A stretch of 64,000 bases of DNA from Nereocystis luetkeana (GCA_031213475.1 JARUPZ010000002.1:7452330-7516329); one strand, 5' to 3'; shown: positions 1 to 13,690, counted from the first letter of the stretch. Notes: generated by a model not told the origin, from the letters alone. Made by a program: numbers and translations.

Positions 1-559
1 GTCGTCGTGCGCCCTGACCATATCTTCATGGCCGAGGCTAGTAGGGTAGCGTCGCGAACGGTCGCAGTTGGTCGCAAGTTGTCTTATATGAGGCCTGAGC
101 AGTGTCACCGTTACGCCTGCCGGTCACGGAGGGGCTGTAACCGCGTCAAGAGGAAAAGGAGCGACGTGTGGTGTGGCCTCATCTTCGCGGCCCGGGAAGA
201 TAGGGTAGCGTTGAGACCGATCTGAGTTGATAACATGTTTTTCCGATTGGGCGTGCGCGAATCCTTGACGTCGGTCGATCGCAGAAAGGGGGGTAAAGCC
301 ATGCCATGGGGAGAAAGGGCGCGGTGCGGCCCCCGAAAACTCTTCTGTCGCGGAGGTGGGCGGGGGCTGGCACCATGTTTTATGGAACGCTCACGATGAA
401 GAGGTCCAACAGGTGAATAGTTCCTCCTGACCAACTGCTGTGTTGTGGGTGCGGCGCTCGCCCCACCGACTCTCGCTTCTGACCCCGTGTCCATATCGTC
501 GGCACCCGACAGGTACGAAGAGCCCTCCCCCTCATCCCACCGATAGCGACGGCGATCGG

Positions 560-2244
560 AGAGTCGAGGGGGGGTGGGGGCGCGACCGAGGGGGCGAAGG
601 CCTACCTGGAAGAGCTGCGGGCCTACCGAACGGCGAACTTTCCGTCCACGGAGGAGCAGGACGGGGAATTGTTGAGGTGAGAGGTGGAGAGGGTTTTTTT
701 TTTCGAGTCGACTTGACATGCTGGAAGTGGCGGTCCCCCTTCGAACCTCGCAAGGGCACTGTGGTGTGAACTTCACCGTGAGGGCACAAAGTGCCGCTGT
801 TATCTCTCCTCGACGGTCCGGTTGACGCGGGCTGAGACCACCGGAGCTGGGGAGCGAGACCTTTTATGTCGGTGTGCTAGTGGTTTTGCCGCATAAATAT
901 GATATTGCCTCGGTGTGGGTCGTGATCGGGGAACAAACGTAGAATTGAGTCGTTTAAACGGAGAAAACTAGCACTGCCTTCTCGGGAATTGCACTTTTGG
1001 CGACGTTGTGCATCGGACGTAGATGAACGAAGTTGAGTGAGAGGACTGGCCGAAACGACGAAACGCCTTGATAATCGTCACCGCGCAACAGGTTTCCTTT
1101 ATTTTGTTTCGTTGTCTGGACCATCCGGCATCTCGAGATCGACGCTCTGGTAGTTATCTTCGTGTTTCTCGAGACGTCTTTGGTGATGCGACAGCGAATC
1201 TCTTTGGTTTTTGAGCAAAACAATGGGATGAGGACGGCCGAGCGCCGGTACCCAAATAGTCGATTTTCACTGTGTTCATCGCGGCGTTCTGCACCAAATG
1301 AAGCGCTTTATGACCGGCGTGACGTATTCTCTTCTTGGGGCGAGAAATCCCCCCCGCGATTGCTTTCCACGCGCCGACGTTACGGTCGGACGTACCAGGT
1401 ATATCGTGTGAGCTTACATCAGCCGCTGGAGGGCTCTCAACCGCAATATCGCGGTGTTTCGTTATTGGCACTACTGGTGAAGCAGGTCCACGCTTGCTCG
1501 CTCTTATTCATGTCGATCATGGTTTTCATTGTGTCGCGGCCCGGTACCATGACAGTTACTTTCTTGACGTTTTCGACGGACCGGCTCATATTGTAGTCCA
1601 GGAGTTTATCGACGTACTTTCATACTGGCCCCAGTATAGTACGTTCGATTTGGTGAGCCTGTTCAAAGTTTGCGCTATTGCGGCTGCAGTTCTAGTGAGC
1701 GGTGATTGTCGTACAACCCCCCCTCCGACGTTTTGTTTGAGACTCCTGATATCTATGCGTCTGGTGAATCTATGTCACGTTGACATTTTGTTTTTCTCCC
1801 TTGAAGGCAGTGCACCGTTCCGCCGACGAGTGACTCCTCACAGGGCACATTTACCGGCCCGTGCTCGGCACCGTTATGGCACAACAACATGTCTCCAGTC
1901 CGAAGGACGTAGCTTGACCCACCTCCCGCGCCATCCCCCTCCCCTCTTGCCCTGATCATATGTTTCGCTTCCAACCGCGCTGGAAAACAAACAAAAAACG
2001 GACTCTGAACAGGTACTGTCTCGGCGACGGCAGGGGGAAAGTGGATCTGCGCCTGGCCGATGTTGTGCGATACCGCCTGGCGAGGAAAGAGGCTCACTCG
2101 CTTGCCGTGGACATCCTCGAAGAGTACCTCGCGCCGCCGCCCGCCCCACCCGTCATCGAAGACGCCGCAGAGCACGGCCGGGAGGAGGCAGGGGCTTCGC
2201 CGGTGGAGAGCGACGACGCGGCGGCTCAGCGTACGGTGGCATGA
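560..2244 (+). CDS. Partial gene of unknown function, last two exons
   Basis: Two exons join cleanly. The first is open from about 560 to 676 and ends at a GTTGAG|GTGAGA donor. It encodes a charged helix (AYLEELRAYRTANFPSTEEQ) and ends in phase 2. The second runs from 2034, after a CGGCAG acceptor, to a TGA at 2242-2244. It encodes RGKVDLRLADVVRYRLARK, a further helix (SLAVDILEEYL) and a proline- and acid-rich tail ending QRTVA. Phases match across the 1357-base intron. The start of the first exon, and any exons before it, could not be fixed and may lie outside the window. The mix of charged helices and an acidic tail suggests a soluble protein. I do not recognise the family. Confidence 0.4.
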
Positions 2245-4708
2245 TCGAGGGCACGCAGACGGCCTCTCGCCAGTTGAGAGCGGTTCGAGAGCGAACGTGT
2301 CTACTTTTGTAGGCGCAGTCGGTAGAAGGCACAACAGCTTAGCCTGTTAGGCTATGCACAATAGCTGTTTACTCTGTACGACTCGTAGCGGCGGTGGAGT
2401 CGCGCCACATAAAGGGTTCATCTGGCGGTGGGGGTCTCTTCGCGGCCGCGGGGGTGCTTTTTTGTTGATGTCCACGTCACTTGAGTTCGCAGTAGTACAC
2501 TTGTGATTTTGGCGACTGGATGTCAGGGAGAAGCCCATCGTTAGCCTACGCGGCGGGGACGCTTGGTTGTTGACGGAGGAAGGAGGCAGTTGTGGCGATT
2601 TTTTTAACGTTGTAAGCAGGGCAAGGCCGCCCCGTTGGGAAAAGCGCATGCGTCTGCGGTTGCCGGGCTGTAGATCCGAAGTAAAAATGTGGATGGTAAA
2701 AAAGACGCGCTTCGGAGGGCGAAAACACGAGCTACACAACAGCTGCATCAGGGCAATTGTAATACTTACAATGGCACCGACTGCGCGGGCGTACAACTCG
2801 TGGTGTCGCGTGGACTCTGCTTTGCCGCTCTTCTTACTCCGATTCCTTGGCTTTTGTCGAGCTGCAGTTCATTTTGTCACCACCTCCCGTCTCGTCGACA
2901 TGCATTGTGTTGCGCGTGCTTTCTCGTGCTGGGCGTTTACCTAGAGTAGTTTTTCAAGGTCGTGTCTGCCCGACGCTTGCGTGGCGTCGCGCTCTAAAAA
3001 CGTCAACCCGTCGCCGCCTCCAAATACTGGCATGCCATGTTGGACTGACAGTCGCGTGCAGGGTTCTGAGGTCTTCGGGATATACCAACGCGGTCCCCGG
3101 CGCACGGACATTTTTTCCTCTGCCTCCGTAGGTAACTGGTATGGTCAGTTGCGCCAGGAATTGTTTTTTGTTCCCCACCAGACGGGGTTTTTCACTCGCC
3201 AAGGCTAATGCGCAAATCCCGTATCAAACATTGCGTACACAACCGAGAACTCAGCTTTCCCCCTCCAAGAAGGCAGCCGGGACCTCTTCGTACCCACAAG
3301 TCAACATATGCCTCCATTCTGCTCCTGGAAACCTCTGTTTGCCATCCGCAAGACTGGCTGTGACAGGCAGCGACCACCACGCCTGGGAAAATCGTACAGT
3401 GAACCTCGCGCAAAACCATAAAGTTCACATAGACCCCCCCTTGCGTGAAACCCTGTGCCGAAGCTCGATGTGCTCCCCCCACCACTACAAACATAAATCC
3501 AGACCAAAAATGAGGATCGAGACTGACGCTCAACGCCAGTAACACTGACTAGATGGAGAAAACCCAATAGGTGCGCTACGCCGAAGGGCTGACACGGTTT
3601 GTCGGTTTGTCCGGCAGAATGTCGTCGAAAAAAGGAGGGGGGTCGTAACAAACACGAGGGCGGGGCAGCTCAAGACCCAACCACCACTCAAAACGACTAC
3701 AACGTGAATGTCCGCAGTTTTTTTCGTAACAGGGGACAGCTCTGCCCGACGCGTGTCGACGTACTGCTAGAAGTCGTCAAAATACGGCGTGCGCACGGGA
3801 ATCCATTGCAACGAAAATAGTATCTACCATCGTGTTTCAGACACCCAAGGTTTAGGATAGCGCTTATCCTATGTGACTCTTTGTTCAAACTCTGGTTTCC
3901 CGTCGCCACTTCGGTGCCGTGTCCATGCCAAGGAAAAGCAAGCAGCAGTCGACAAAAATTTGTCCTCTTTACTTGGGTCTCGACGCTGCGGCTGGTTGGT
4001 CAGCTTCCATCGCGCTCACAAGCTCCTGAGCACGGGGCAGCGACGAGTGCGAGAATCAGAAGAGGTTGACACAAATAATACCTTACAAATTAATTATGTG
4101 ACTGTACTTTTGCCTTTGCGGTAATAGAGGGCGCGTCGTGATCGTCGGCGACCGGTATAGAGGGCAATATTTGTTTTCGACGCCCATACTTTCTCTTTCG
4201 AGTATCGGGCTACTCTCAAAGATGAAAACTGTGGCAGTCCGAAGAGACACAGATGGTATACCAGGTATACTATAGGGTAGCTCTTGCTACGAACTTGCGC
4301 TCGTGAATTTTTGTAGCGTGTTGTCAGCCATGTCAGCCGGTGATTTTTGTTTTTTTCAGTATTGGAGATGTTCGATCGGCGGATCTCCGGCTTCATACGT
4401 TTTATAGAATTTATTTTACTCAGCTCGAAAGTAAGGCATGCCCTATATTTTAAGTGACCATGTAAATGATCAAAACCACAGCTTAAACACACCGGTGCAC
4501 AAAATGAGATGCCCACGGTTTATGTGGGTATCCCACAGAATTCTGCCCAACATGAGATGTGAATGGCCAGTCTATATGGATATCCAGCAGATTTTCTCCT
4601 TGGTCTTTCGCTCAGCCGGTGTGAAGGGCTGGGGGTATTTCAACCGCGAGACGGATACAAGCAACACGATACATAATTTATAGTCTACCGCTCGCGTTCG
4701 ATGCCGGC
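2245..4708. other. Intergenic stretch, no supported gene
   Basis: Frames here are short and overlap on both strands with no splice-consistent chain, so no gene is called. The last part (about 4080-4700) is more AT-rich and contains a copy of the recurring ACCAGGTATAC motif near 4260. It probably holds the 3' flanks of the two converging genes on either side. Confidence 0.4.
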
Positions 4709-7700
4709 TTACTTCCGAGTGCATACCTGAAAATGTGTCACTACGACGTCGTGCGGTAGCCCCATCTGTTCGGCGAAGAGCTCCAGCTGCTCGCCTGTCT
4801 TCGTGGCCCCAAGAAACAGCTTTCGTATGGAGCTCACCCGGCGCAGCACCCTCGTACGTGCCGGCACCCCCACCGGTGAATCTTCAGCGTGGGCAGGAAG
4901 CACCGAAGGAGCACCAGCAGCAAACGCGAAACCCTTCGCACCCACAAGCCTCGGTGCAATAACAGGTGTTACGGCTTGTAGAGCCGCAGTGTCTTCTTGG
5001 AGGTCCAATCTAGTTTTGGGCCCCGCCGCCGCTGATTGGGCTGAGAGTGCTGCCGTTGTTGCTGGTATTGCTCGTGTTGCTGCCGTTTGTGCTGCTGTTG
5101 CTTGTGTTGCTGCCGATTTTTGCGCTGCTGCTGCCGCCGCTGCTCGTGCCGCTGATTTCGTTGGTAGGGCCACGCCGAGGCCTCCCCGCGCGGTAGGGCT
5201 AGGCGAGTCACCGTCTCTTGCACGGTTTTCAGCCGCCCGGATGAGAGACGTGACGTGCTTTGAAATAATCGAGAGGGTACTCTTGAGCTCTTGGGTCTTC
5301 ACTTCAGAGACGCCGCCTCCTAACAAACCGTGTTCGCTCTTACTGCTGAATTTCCACAAAGCACGGCGCGAGTTGAGTTGTTTCCCTTAGGGCCGGGATG
5401 ATGAGCGACGTCGATGTGCATTCGCTTGACACAATCGCGTCAAAGATCGGCTACGAGACATACGACAGAATTGAATTGACGATTTAGGATTTGTGTTTGT
5501 ATACATTATTTGCAACCCTCCAACGATCAAACGATTGAACGGGATCATTCACAGCAACAGCATACTGTACAAATATGCTGTCGGATAGAACGAGCGCAAC
5601 TTCTGCTTCCGAGTCGGCCTCCTACCTGCTCGTGCTGGGCCTCGACGTAGCTGCCGCCCGCCGAATGAACGCCGTCTCCATAAGGGCTGAGCAGTCCGGC
5701 CTTCTTACTGGGTCCTTCTCCAGGCAAAGGCCAATAAATTCTCTAAATTCCGGCGACCACGCCCCGTCCTTCGGAAGTGTTGGCGCGTCAGCGTCCCTGA
5801 GGATTGTTTGGATGCGAGTCGAAACGAGGACGTAGTGTCGGCAAATATGAATTTGCCACCGGTGAGGTGGCGGTAGCAATGTTGAAAACCGGACGGGAGA
5901 GTTATAGAGAGTACGGCTCAATCGAACGGCTTGGTTCATTGCGTTGAGGTGCGTGTTTTGAAGGTCTCCATCACCGCCACCATCCAAAGGGCGATATGTT
6001 CGTTGATACCGAGCGTGAAACTAAACCTGAGCCGGCGAAGATGGATAGAGTGTGCGTGTGGGATGTATACACGAGCTTCAGGGAAAACCACCTTATGGAG
6101 TGCAGGACACCCCAGTAGCCATTTTTTGTCTCCAACGGGAGTTTTCCGAGCGCAGTTGTGAGAAGCATCATACCCATGCTCCAAACGTCGGACGAAAATG
6201 AGTACGAGTCGCCGTTGATGCGCTCTGGCGACATGTACGTCACTGTGCCCACGAAGGTGTGCGCCCTGTGCAACGTTCTCACCCCCGCCTCCCCCGCCTC
6301 CCCCATACTCTCGGCGCCCTCCTCTATACCCCCCTCGGTCTTGGTGCCCCCCTCCTTCCCCTCTCCCAGGCCGTCGACGCCCCCACTTTTTTTCAACTCG
6401 TCTGTCACGAGCCGGCCGGTGTTGTCGTCTCCGGCGAGTGATTTTTCTGGGGGTCGCCTGGGCGGACGACCATCGTCTCGCCCGCCTTCGCTTAGACGTC
6501 CAATGTCGCTTCCAGTCTCCGCGGTAACTGGCGCAATCGCTTGGGAACAACGACGACCTCCCCGGCCTTTGGCTTGGCCTCCCCCTTCCGTTGACGACTC
6601 ATCGTCTTCCAGAGACCGCGCGAGTCCGAAATCGGCTATTTTAAGCTCCCCCTTGCTGTTTAAGAGGACGTTCGCTGGCTTGATATCTCGGTGGATCAGC
6701 TTGCACGCGTGCACGAAGCGCAAGCCTCTCAAGGTCTGGAGCGACATGTGGGCAAGCGTGCCCTCGTCCTGACAACCTCCTTTGTCGACCAGGTCCTTCA
6801 AGAAAAGGTACACGTAGGCGAGGGGGCCGGGGGGATAAGTGTCATACATCCCCAAGACGACTCTGCAATCGGTATCATAGGCGGACGAGTCAACACGGCC
6901 GTGTACTAAACTACCACCAGGTATCAAATCTCTCCGTCAATATAAGGGAAGTTTAGGTATAAATACGATCATATAAAAAGGTGAATACATTTACGGAAAT
7001 GGTGGTACATATCAGTGTAATGCTCGCTGAAGGATGGCTCGTGACCAATTTATATATATATATATATACATATATATATTATATGCAACAACATTGATTC
7101 GAGATCTGAAATTGGTGATCAGAAGTTCAGCAGCGAGGGCACCCGCACACGCGTTCCACGCACGCACACGTGGAACGCGTGTTGGGTCGCTTTGTCGCTC
7201 TGACGACGCGCACTGCCAGGGGCCGGCAATAATAGCAGCATGCACCCGGAACCAGCGTGCTCGCTATCGCTACACTGATATCTTGACTGCGACAAAACCA
7301 GAGACGCTCTTCAGGCTCCCTTCCCTATCTTACACGCATGTCACACCTGCAAGCTGCCGCCATCCATGTACTCCACGACAAGCGATAGGGTCGAATTTGA
7401 CTTGGTGACAAACACATCGATAAGCTCTAAGATGTGCTCGGATCCGTCGGGTGGATTGGTCGGCGACGTCGCCGTCTTGCCGCCATCCCCTCGGGACCAC
7501 GAAGAAAAACGTTTCCTGGGCGACGGTTTCGCGGCCGCCGGCGGTGAATCTGGCAAGGGGGACCTCCTTTCTGCATCCTTTCTGCAGCACTCTCTCCGCC
7601 GCTGTGTCCTGAGCCGGTCGTACAGAGACGAAATTTCGTGCACGAGCTGCCGCCGTTTCTGCTGGTTGTTGACGGGGATGACCTTGACGGCCACGAGACG

Positions 7701-9620
7701 GAGGTCGAGCAGGTCGAACGCACGGTACACCACGCCTGTCGCCCCCTCGCCCACACGTCTCAGCAACACCACCCGCTCGTTCATCGGGGTCACCACGCCG
7801 CATTCGGCGGTTCCGGTTCCCACCGATCCGTCCGCATTCTCTGCAAATACATCATGCAATGGGTCGCCGCCACCCGACGGTGGGGAGCATTCCGCGGTGA
7901 GACTTTCCTCTCGCAAGGCCGCGGCCATCAGCCCCGACTGCGGTATGGGCGATTGAAAGCCCCTCAACAAGATAGCCCCATTTGGAGTGAAGCTGTAGCT
8001 GGCCACGCTCTCCAGCGCAGTATCCAGCGCTAGCTCCTTGGGCCTTGGGGAATCAGTATTCGCGATGGAACCCTTGTTGCCATCCTCCTCGTCGGATACC
8101 TGGCTCGTAGTGTTTGTGACGAGCGGTGCGTTCGGAAGGAGGTATGGGAAGTATGTACCGGCGGCGTGGCGTTGCTCGTCCTTGACAGTTATGGATGGGG
8201 GTGTCCCCAGCACAATACATGGGGCTGTCTTGTCTAAAATGCTATTTTGGGCCGGCGAGACGAGTCAGGGGGATGATGCGTACTGTACACGCGCGGTTTG
8301 TGTTGCTTCTGCTGGGGCCCTCCTTCGTATATCACGTACATCCGAAGAGATCCTCCCCAAAAAATTACGTCTTTGCCGCAACGACCGGGACGCTGATTCA
8401 AGCGTTTTTCTGTCCCTCCATGCGACTGGCGAAGGCGAAACCAGCAGCTATCTCGAGTAATGCAGTGCACGTAAAAAACTAACAAGGCCCACGTTAACGC
8501 GGCCACGAGCACGTCCGTGTTCTAACGTGCCAAGAGTTTCGGTCGGCCGGGTTCTCTGAAAGTATACCTTCTGCAGCAAAACGTCAAACAACTGATCCAC
8601 AACCTCTTAAAACGTCCAAGCCCAGCGTACCTGCAGCCACTCATCATCGTGCATCGAGTCCCAACACGACATGCGGTGGGATATCTCTGCGCGACGAGCC
8701 TTCCGATGCATGGGTTCGATCCCCTCTCTTACCGCACCCCCCCCCCGATCGGCAGCAGCTCCTGACTCAGTTGGCCGACAGACGCCGTGTAGAAGGGCGC
8801 CGTTCTCCCTTTCTGGTATTATCAGGGTCAAAGCCGTCCTCGGAACGAGCGCTTGCTGCCCCTGACCTGCGAGCGGTGGAAACCCTTTCAAAGGCGGCGA
8901 CTCTTTGTCTCCACCTTCACCTCGATGATATTGAGACGGAGATGGTAACGAAGTGGCCAGCGATGTTTGCATCGCCGCATGAAGGGACGCGCCGAAACTA
9001 TACCTTCGTGGTCTACGAACGGGAGATCCGCCCGGAATTGTCCGGCGTCTTTGGTCGGTCGAGATAGCTGCGGCGCCTTTGCTTCCCCTTTTGCACTGGC
9101 CCCACTGATCTCGTTCTCGTTCGGCCAGCTCAGCACTGGGGGACGGTAATGCCTCGCTATTGTCATCGACACTGCTGAGAAAGCTCTTCTGCTGCTGCTG
9201 CTGCTGCTGCTGGCGTCTATGGTGGGGTCGTTTACGCAACGGTACCTGCACCTGTAAGTGGCCTCGCGACGGACGGCATAAGTCGGTAACGGCACACTTG
9301 CTCGACGCCGCAGATGAGCTAAGCCGTCCTTCAGCGGACGAAGGTTTCGTGATATTCATGGTGGTCGTGGCAGCGTCCCTCGTTTGGTGCTGCTCATCGT
9401 CAAATGACCCACTCCATGGAGAGTCGCCACCGCCCGAAAATCTCTTCGCGACCGTGCAGTCAATGCACCCAGCATTCTGGCTCGCCGAATCAGTAAAGCC
9501 AGTGTAAAGACTCGACGCGGAAACATTTTTTCCGACTGCCGCAGAGAGAGACAACGACGATTTCACTCGGTTGATGCACCTCTCGGACCCCTCATCCTTC
9601 TCTCCCCCCTCTTCGGCCAT
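4709..9620 (-). CDS. MAP kinase kinase-like protein kinase (STE7 type), five exons
   Basis: Exons on the minus strand are 9620-8631, 8228-7347, 6795-6092, 5796-5626 and 5345-4709. They keep phase and give about 1127 residues. Residues 1-480 are low complexity, with a Q8 run and Ser/Arg-rich patches. The kinase domain starts near 490 with the ATP loop [11 protein letters not shown] and VAVK. MDGGSLQDLV is formed exactly across an intron. Then come [12 protein letters not shown] (HRD at 659-661), DFG (679-681), [17 protein letters not shown] and [18 protein letters not shown] and YMSPERI are typical of MAPK kinases, which phosphorylate MAP kinases on Thr and Tyr. About 125 residues separate DFG from GTVTYMSPE, against roughly 20 in the family. 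A second insert lies between the VAVK lysine and the hinge. The 211-residue tail after the domain is Ala-rich with helical ends. Uncertain points: the ATG at 9620 (an AG acceptor lies just upstream), the exon 2 acceptor, and whether the last exon belongs here or translation stops at 5622. Confidence 0.8.
9184..9217 (-). repeat. CAG/CTG microsatellite coding poly-glutamine
   Basis: A CTG run on the plus strand reads as CAG on the coding strand. It gives eight glutamines in the low-complexity N-terminal region of the kinase gene. Such runs vary in length by slippage. Confidence 0.8.
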
Positions 9621-12172
9621 TGCTTCGTTAATTTCGGTGATTGCAACTGTAGACACTCGCCAGGGCGTCCACGTCCTCCGACTCTAGGCGGTAAGTTTCC
9701 GACGAATCAGGCTGCGCCTAACTTACTGGCATGTGCAAATGGCCTTGCCGCGCCACGTACGAGCTCGCAAACCACAGCAAGCCGCACTTGCGTGCTTCTT
9801 CTTGCGCTTGGTGTCGACAGAAGAAGGTGGCTCATGCCCCCCCGCCCTCAGCTCTTGCCTGCGTAGTTGGTGCGACACCAGCATTATGTTTGGGAGCGGC
9901 GTGTGCACGGTGTGTTATTCAAGCACTTCCACCCTCTGCCATAGTTGAGCATACCGTCGACAGGCAGTAAAGGGGCGAGACACGTTTTCCGCCCGCAGCG
10001 ATCGATCTACAGAAAATTATGGTGAAATGTGTGCCAGGTACTGAATACCTGGTATGTACGAGCGGTCTACGGGGCATGTAGACGAAATATGCCCTGAAGA
10101 CACAGACATGCCAGGATATATATACCAGGTGCATACATACCTGGTACAAAATAGGAAAAAATTATCACTCTGGACGGAAACATAATTAGCGTTGGGTATT
10201 CATGGTACCTGGTAAAAGTTCCTTATATCTGAGTCCAGAGAGGTATACAACACCTCAGCTGTGAGATGGGAAATTTCATCAAACTCAGGTATGCGCCACG
10301 TGAGACAACGAAGTGGGGACAGCTGTTTGTGTACAGGACCCCCAATATCCGCAGACCTGTACCAAGGTATCAAGCTACCGTATACCACAAACAACAGCTA
10401 TATACCTGGCACGGGTATGATGTACGCAAACGTAAAGTCAACCAAACCGAAGGTTTTTCAGGCCAATCGCCGCGATCCGCACCCCAGACTCAACTTTTAC
10501 GTCCAGAATTGTGTACTCAAAAGTTCAATTTGTGTTTTTTCAAGATCTGCACTCTGCATTGATCCTGTTTCTAAACCTGCACGAAGAACACAACTTGCGA
10601 TGGTCCTTCGGGCACCACTTTGTGCGCCCAGTCTTTATTTTTCTCGCACAGACATACCCAGTAAATGGTATACCCGAAATAAAACGTTTACTACACGTGT
10701 ACGGTTGTCTACGTTGCGGTATACTTAGAGTATTTCGCAATTTACATGCCAACGGGCGGCGATGAGCCCATGGAGCCCAGACAGAATCCGTACGTTCACG
10801 CCTAGACCTTCGTACACGGAGCAATGTTATCGACTTTATCCAAAAACATGACTTCCCCTGCGCGCAGGGTCGTGATTTTGTGACTCCGTTCCTATGGCAC
10901 AGGCTCGTATTGCGCCGCCCGGTACCGGAGGGAACGCTCAGCGGCAAAGGCGACCATGCTGTCTTATGACAGCGACTCTAAGGTCCGACATGTAAGGTAG
11001 GGGTGCTCGCTCAGAGACAGGCTGAACCAGAGCACAGGGTACGAACTGTAGCCCTTACCGGGCCCTTCGCCATTCTTGTACGCCGTGCCTTGCAGCATCC
11101 GCCGCCTCCGATGTTGTTCGTAGTCCTATGATACAATCGCCCTCGTAATAAAAAAGTTTCCCATAATTGGCCGTGGTGTCGTGGTTGGTGACGATACTTT
11201 TCTCTCAGATTGTACGTACGCGAGGCACACGCGCGAGACCGACGTGTCGCTTGATTAGCGAAGCTGAGAGAGTCGACCAGCACGATTGTACCCACAGCAG
11301 CTGAGGCGTGCGGGTACAAGACAACGAATATTAAGCACGGAGCATGTCGCATACGACATGTTGGCATTTATTTGTCTGTCGGAAGTCGGAAGTCGGAAGT
11401 CGAAAACCGTTTTTTTCTACAACTAAGTTCGAAGAGTAACATTCGTATTCCGCCGCGTTTGTTTTTTTGGGCTATTCGACTACCGGCAGATCGAGACGGT
11501 GAGATACAATATCCAACCTTTCACTGATATTATTAACAATCACTTCACATTGTCGGATGGCAAGCATAATAATAATGACTTCTATTACATTCGATGAAAA
11601 TCGACGAGCAGTGGGAATGCTGAACCCTATGCGCGACTAAAAATAAAGGCACGTACCGGGGGAAAAGGGACGACACCTGTGACCACACGGCTTGTCCAGA
11701 AGGTCACTGAGGGTTAGGCTGGAAAGTAAAAGTGATGATTAAAATAAATAAATAATACCAGGTAGCCTGCGAGTAGAGTGTGAGTAGAGCTGCGAAGCAA
11801 CTACGTACGAGTGCACGACGAGTACGTACGAGCTACGAGTAGCTGTGGGTTCAACTTCACCGTATCGATGCTTGAACTACTGTTACATGTAGTACAGATA
11901 CCATATTATTATTGTCGTCAGCCCTCGATCATCCCGAGTCCAAATAAATGGTTTTGCGGCCGGAGGCTAGGGACCAAAAGATACATACGTACGTGCTGTG
12001 TATGTACCTTGTACGTCGGCCGGGGTAGACTATGAGTGTTGTTGTCGTGTTGTCGTACCGCAGGAAGTACCTGCGGTAGTCCACCGCTTTGCCTGTGTCT
12101 ATGCCCCACGGTGAGACGAAGTTCGCCAATATCTATAACGGACAAGCGATTCTCATACGAGCCTTGGTCTCG

Positions 12173-12232
12173 GTAGAGACGAACCGTGTAGAGACGAACC
12201 GTGTAGAGACGAACCGTGTAGAGACGAACCGT
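12173..12232. repeat. 15-bp minisatellite, about four units
   Basis: The unit GTAGAGACGAACCGT is repeated about four times head to tail without change. It lies in a gene-poor stretch. Confidence 0.9.
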
Positions 12233-13440
12233 GTTATGGCAGGTTGGGTGATTCGGCTTGCGGGTCGCTCCACTCCACAGCGGCTTTGCGTTTTAGCTCA
12301 GTTGTGATGTTTCTTTTTGTGGCCATTCGTAAAAACAAATTGACGTCATTCTCCCTAGGTTGAGCTCCCCCTACTCCCTGTTCCTAATATAATGTCCTTT
12401 TTCGTGGTACAGTTCGTAGTAGTAGTAGTAGAGCTTGCAGAACGAGGCGATTGGGCCTTGCGTACTGCCCCGCAGTGTCTGAGGTCGAGTTTCCAAGGGC
12501 TTTCGTAGTATCAAGTGCGTCGCTCGGTTGTGTTGCTACTGTACTGAAAACCTGACAAATGTCCAGCAGCGCCGATATGTATATATATGTACGGGTACAG
12601 CACATATGTCATGCGGCATGCTCATGGAAACATCAACGGAACGAGTATTTATCGTACGCCAACGTGACGTATGCATCATCGTTCGTAAACGATCTGCGTC
12701 AATCGCATTGCTGCCCCAAGCAAAAACGTTTGAGCAGCGATAGTCTGCGAGCACTATAAATAGCCCCCCACTGAATATTTGCCAACCAGGTATACCTGCG
12801 ACATACTGGTTGAAACGACGTACGTATGCATGTATGTATGTACAAGGAATTCATTAGCTTTAGGTGTAGGTGGGGCTATTTTCTCGAGCGAGGTCGTATC
12901 GTTGAAAAAAGTGTCAAGTTTTGCCCCCCTCAGCGGGTTGTATATACGTACAGCAGTAGTAGGTCTACCCGTACGCAGAATGATTATGGGCTTTACCCAA
13001 GGCGAGCACCGACCGGGCTATCTAGCGGAGAACCGCATTGTACAGAAATTGGTGGGAACAAAGACCCCTGCCAAGACAAAATCGTGGCGTCGGACCACGC
13101 GTCAGCTTGCAAAATAAATGCAGCACCCGGGGCCCGGACGAGACATTAGGAGGCACTTGGCGGTGGCAGCAACCTACAGTGTGTGCGCCGTGGCTGTGAA
13201 AGGGAGGAATGGGTACGGACATTCACGATGAGTGTGTGCTACTTATTAACAGCAGAGGGGCGACAACACGTAATAACAGCAGAGGTTCGACAGCTTGGCA
13301 GTGACTTCATCGACCTCTAGGAAACAAGGAGGTCTCACTGACGGACCCCCCCCCCCCCCCCCCCTCTCTCATCCGACGCTGTCATCCATATTATGCAAGA
13401 AATCACTCGTAATGTGCCGCAGTCCGCCTCACAAGCGGTT

Positions 13441-13690
13441 CTTCGTAGGGTGCAACTCTCCCTTCACGCGACTCATCGAACACCTCGCCGTACTTCGCCC
13501 TTGGTGCAAGCGATGTTTGACTGGTCCATGAAACCCGACGCGCTCCGTTCCGGTATTATTGCTCGTAGGGATGCGAGGGTCTACGGCCATACGATTACGA
13601 CCATACATGACACTGAGTACACTTCCCCCCTCTGGTGCTCCGTCTCGAAAGGGATTCGTGATCAATGGTCAACTGACTAAGGCAAGCAAC
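13441..13690 (-). repeat. Dispersed repeat family A, longest copy
   Basis: Read on the minus strand, this stretch matches 50525-50690 closely. Both carry GTACTC, CATG(T/C)ATGG(T/C)CGTA, CTCGCATCCCTRC, then GGAGC(G/A)(C/T)GTCGGGTTT and GCTTGCACCAAG in the same order and spacing. Shorter matches lie at 47915-48035, 56130-56190 and 61085-61140. It is a non-coding interspersed repeat of at least 250 bp. Ends and target duplications were not resolved. Confidence 0.7.

Noticed and set aside
111-776. 221-codon minus-strand open frame at the start of the window
   Set aside because: It overlaps the better supported plus-strand exon (560-676), is rich in Arg/Pro/Ser from GC-rich antisense DNA, and has no splice partners.
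1753-2334. 193-codon minus-strand open frame
   Set aside because: It is the shadow of the plus-strand exon 2034-2244. The plus strand has matching splice phase and helical protein sequence.
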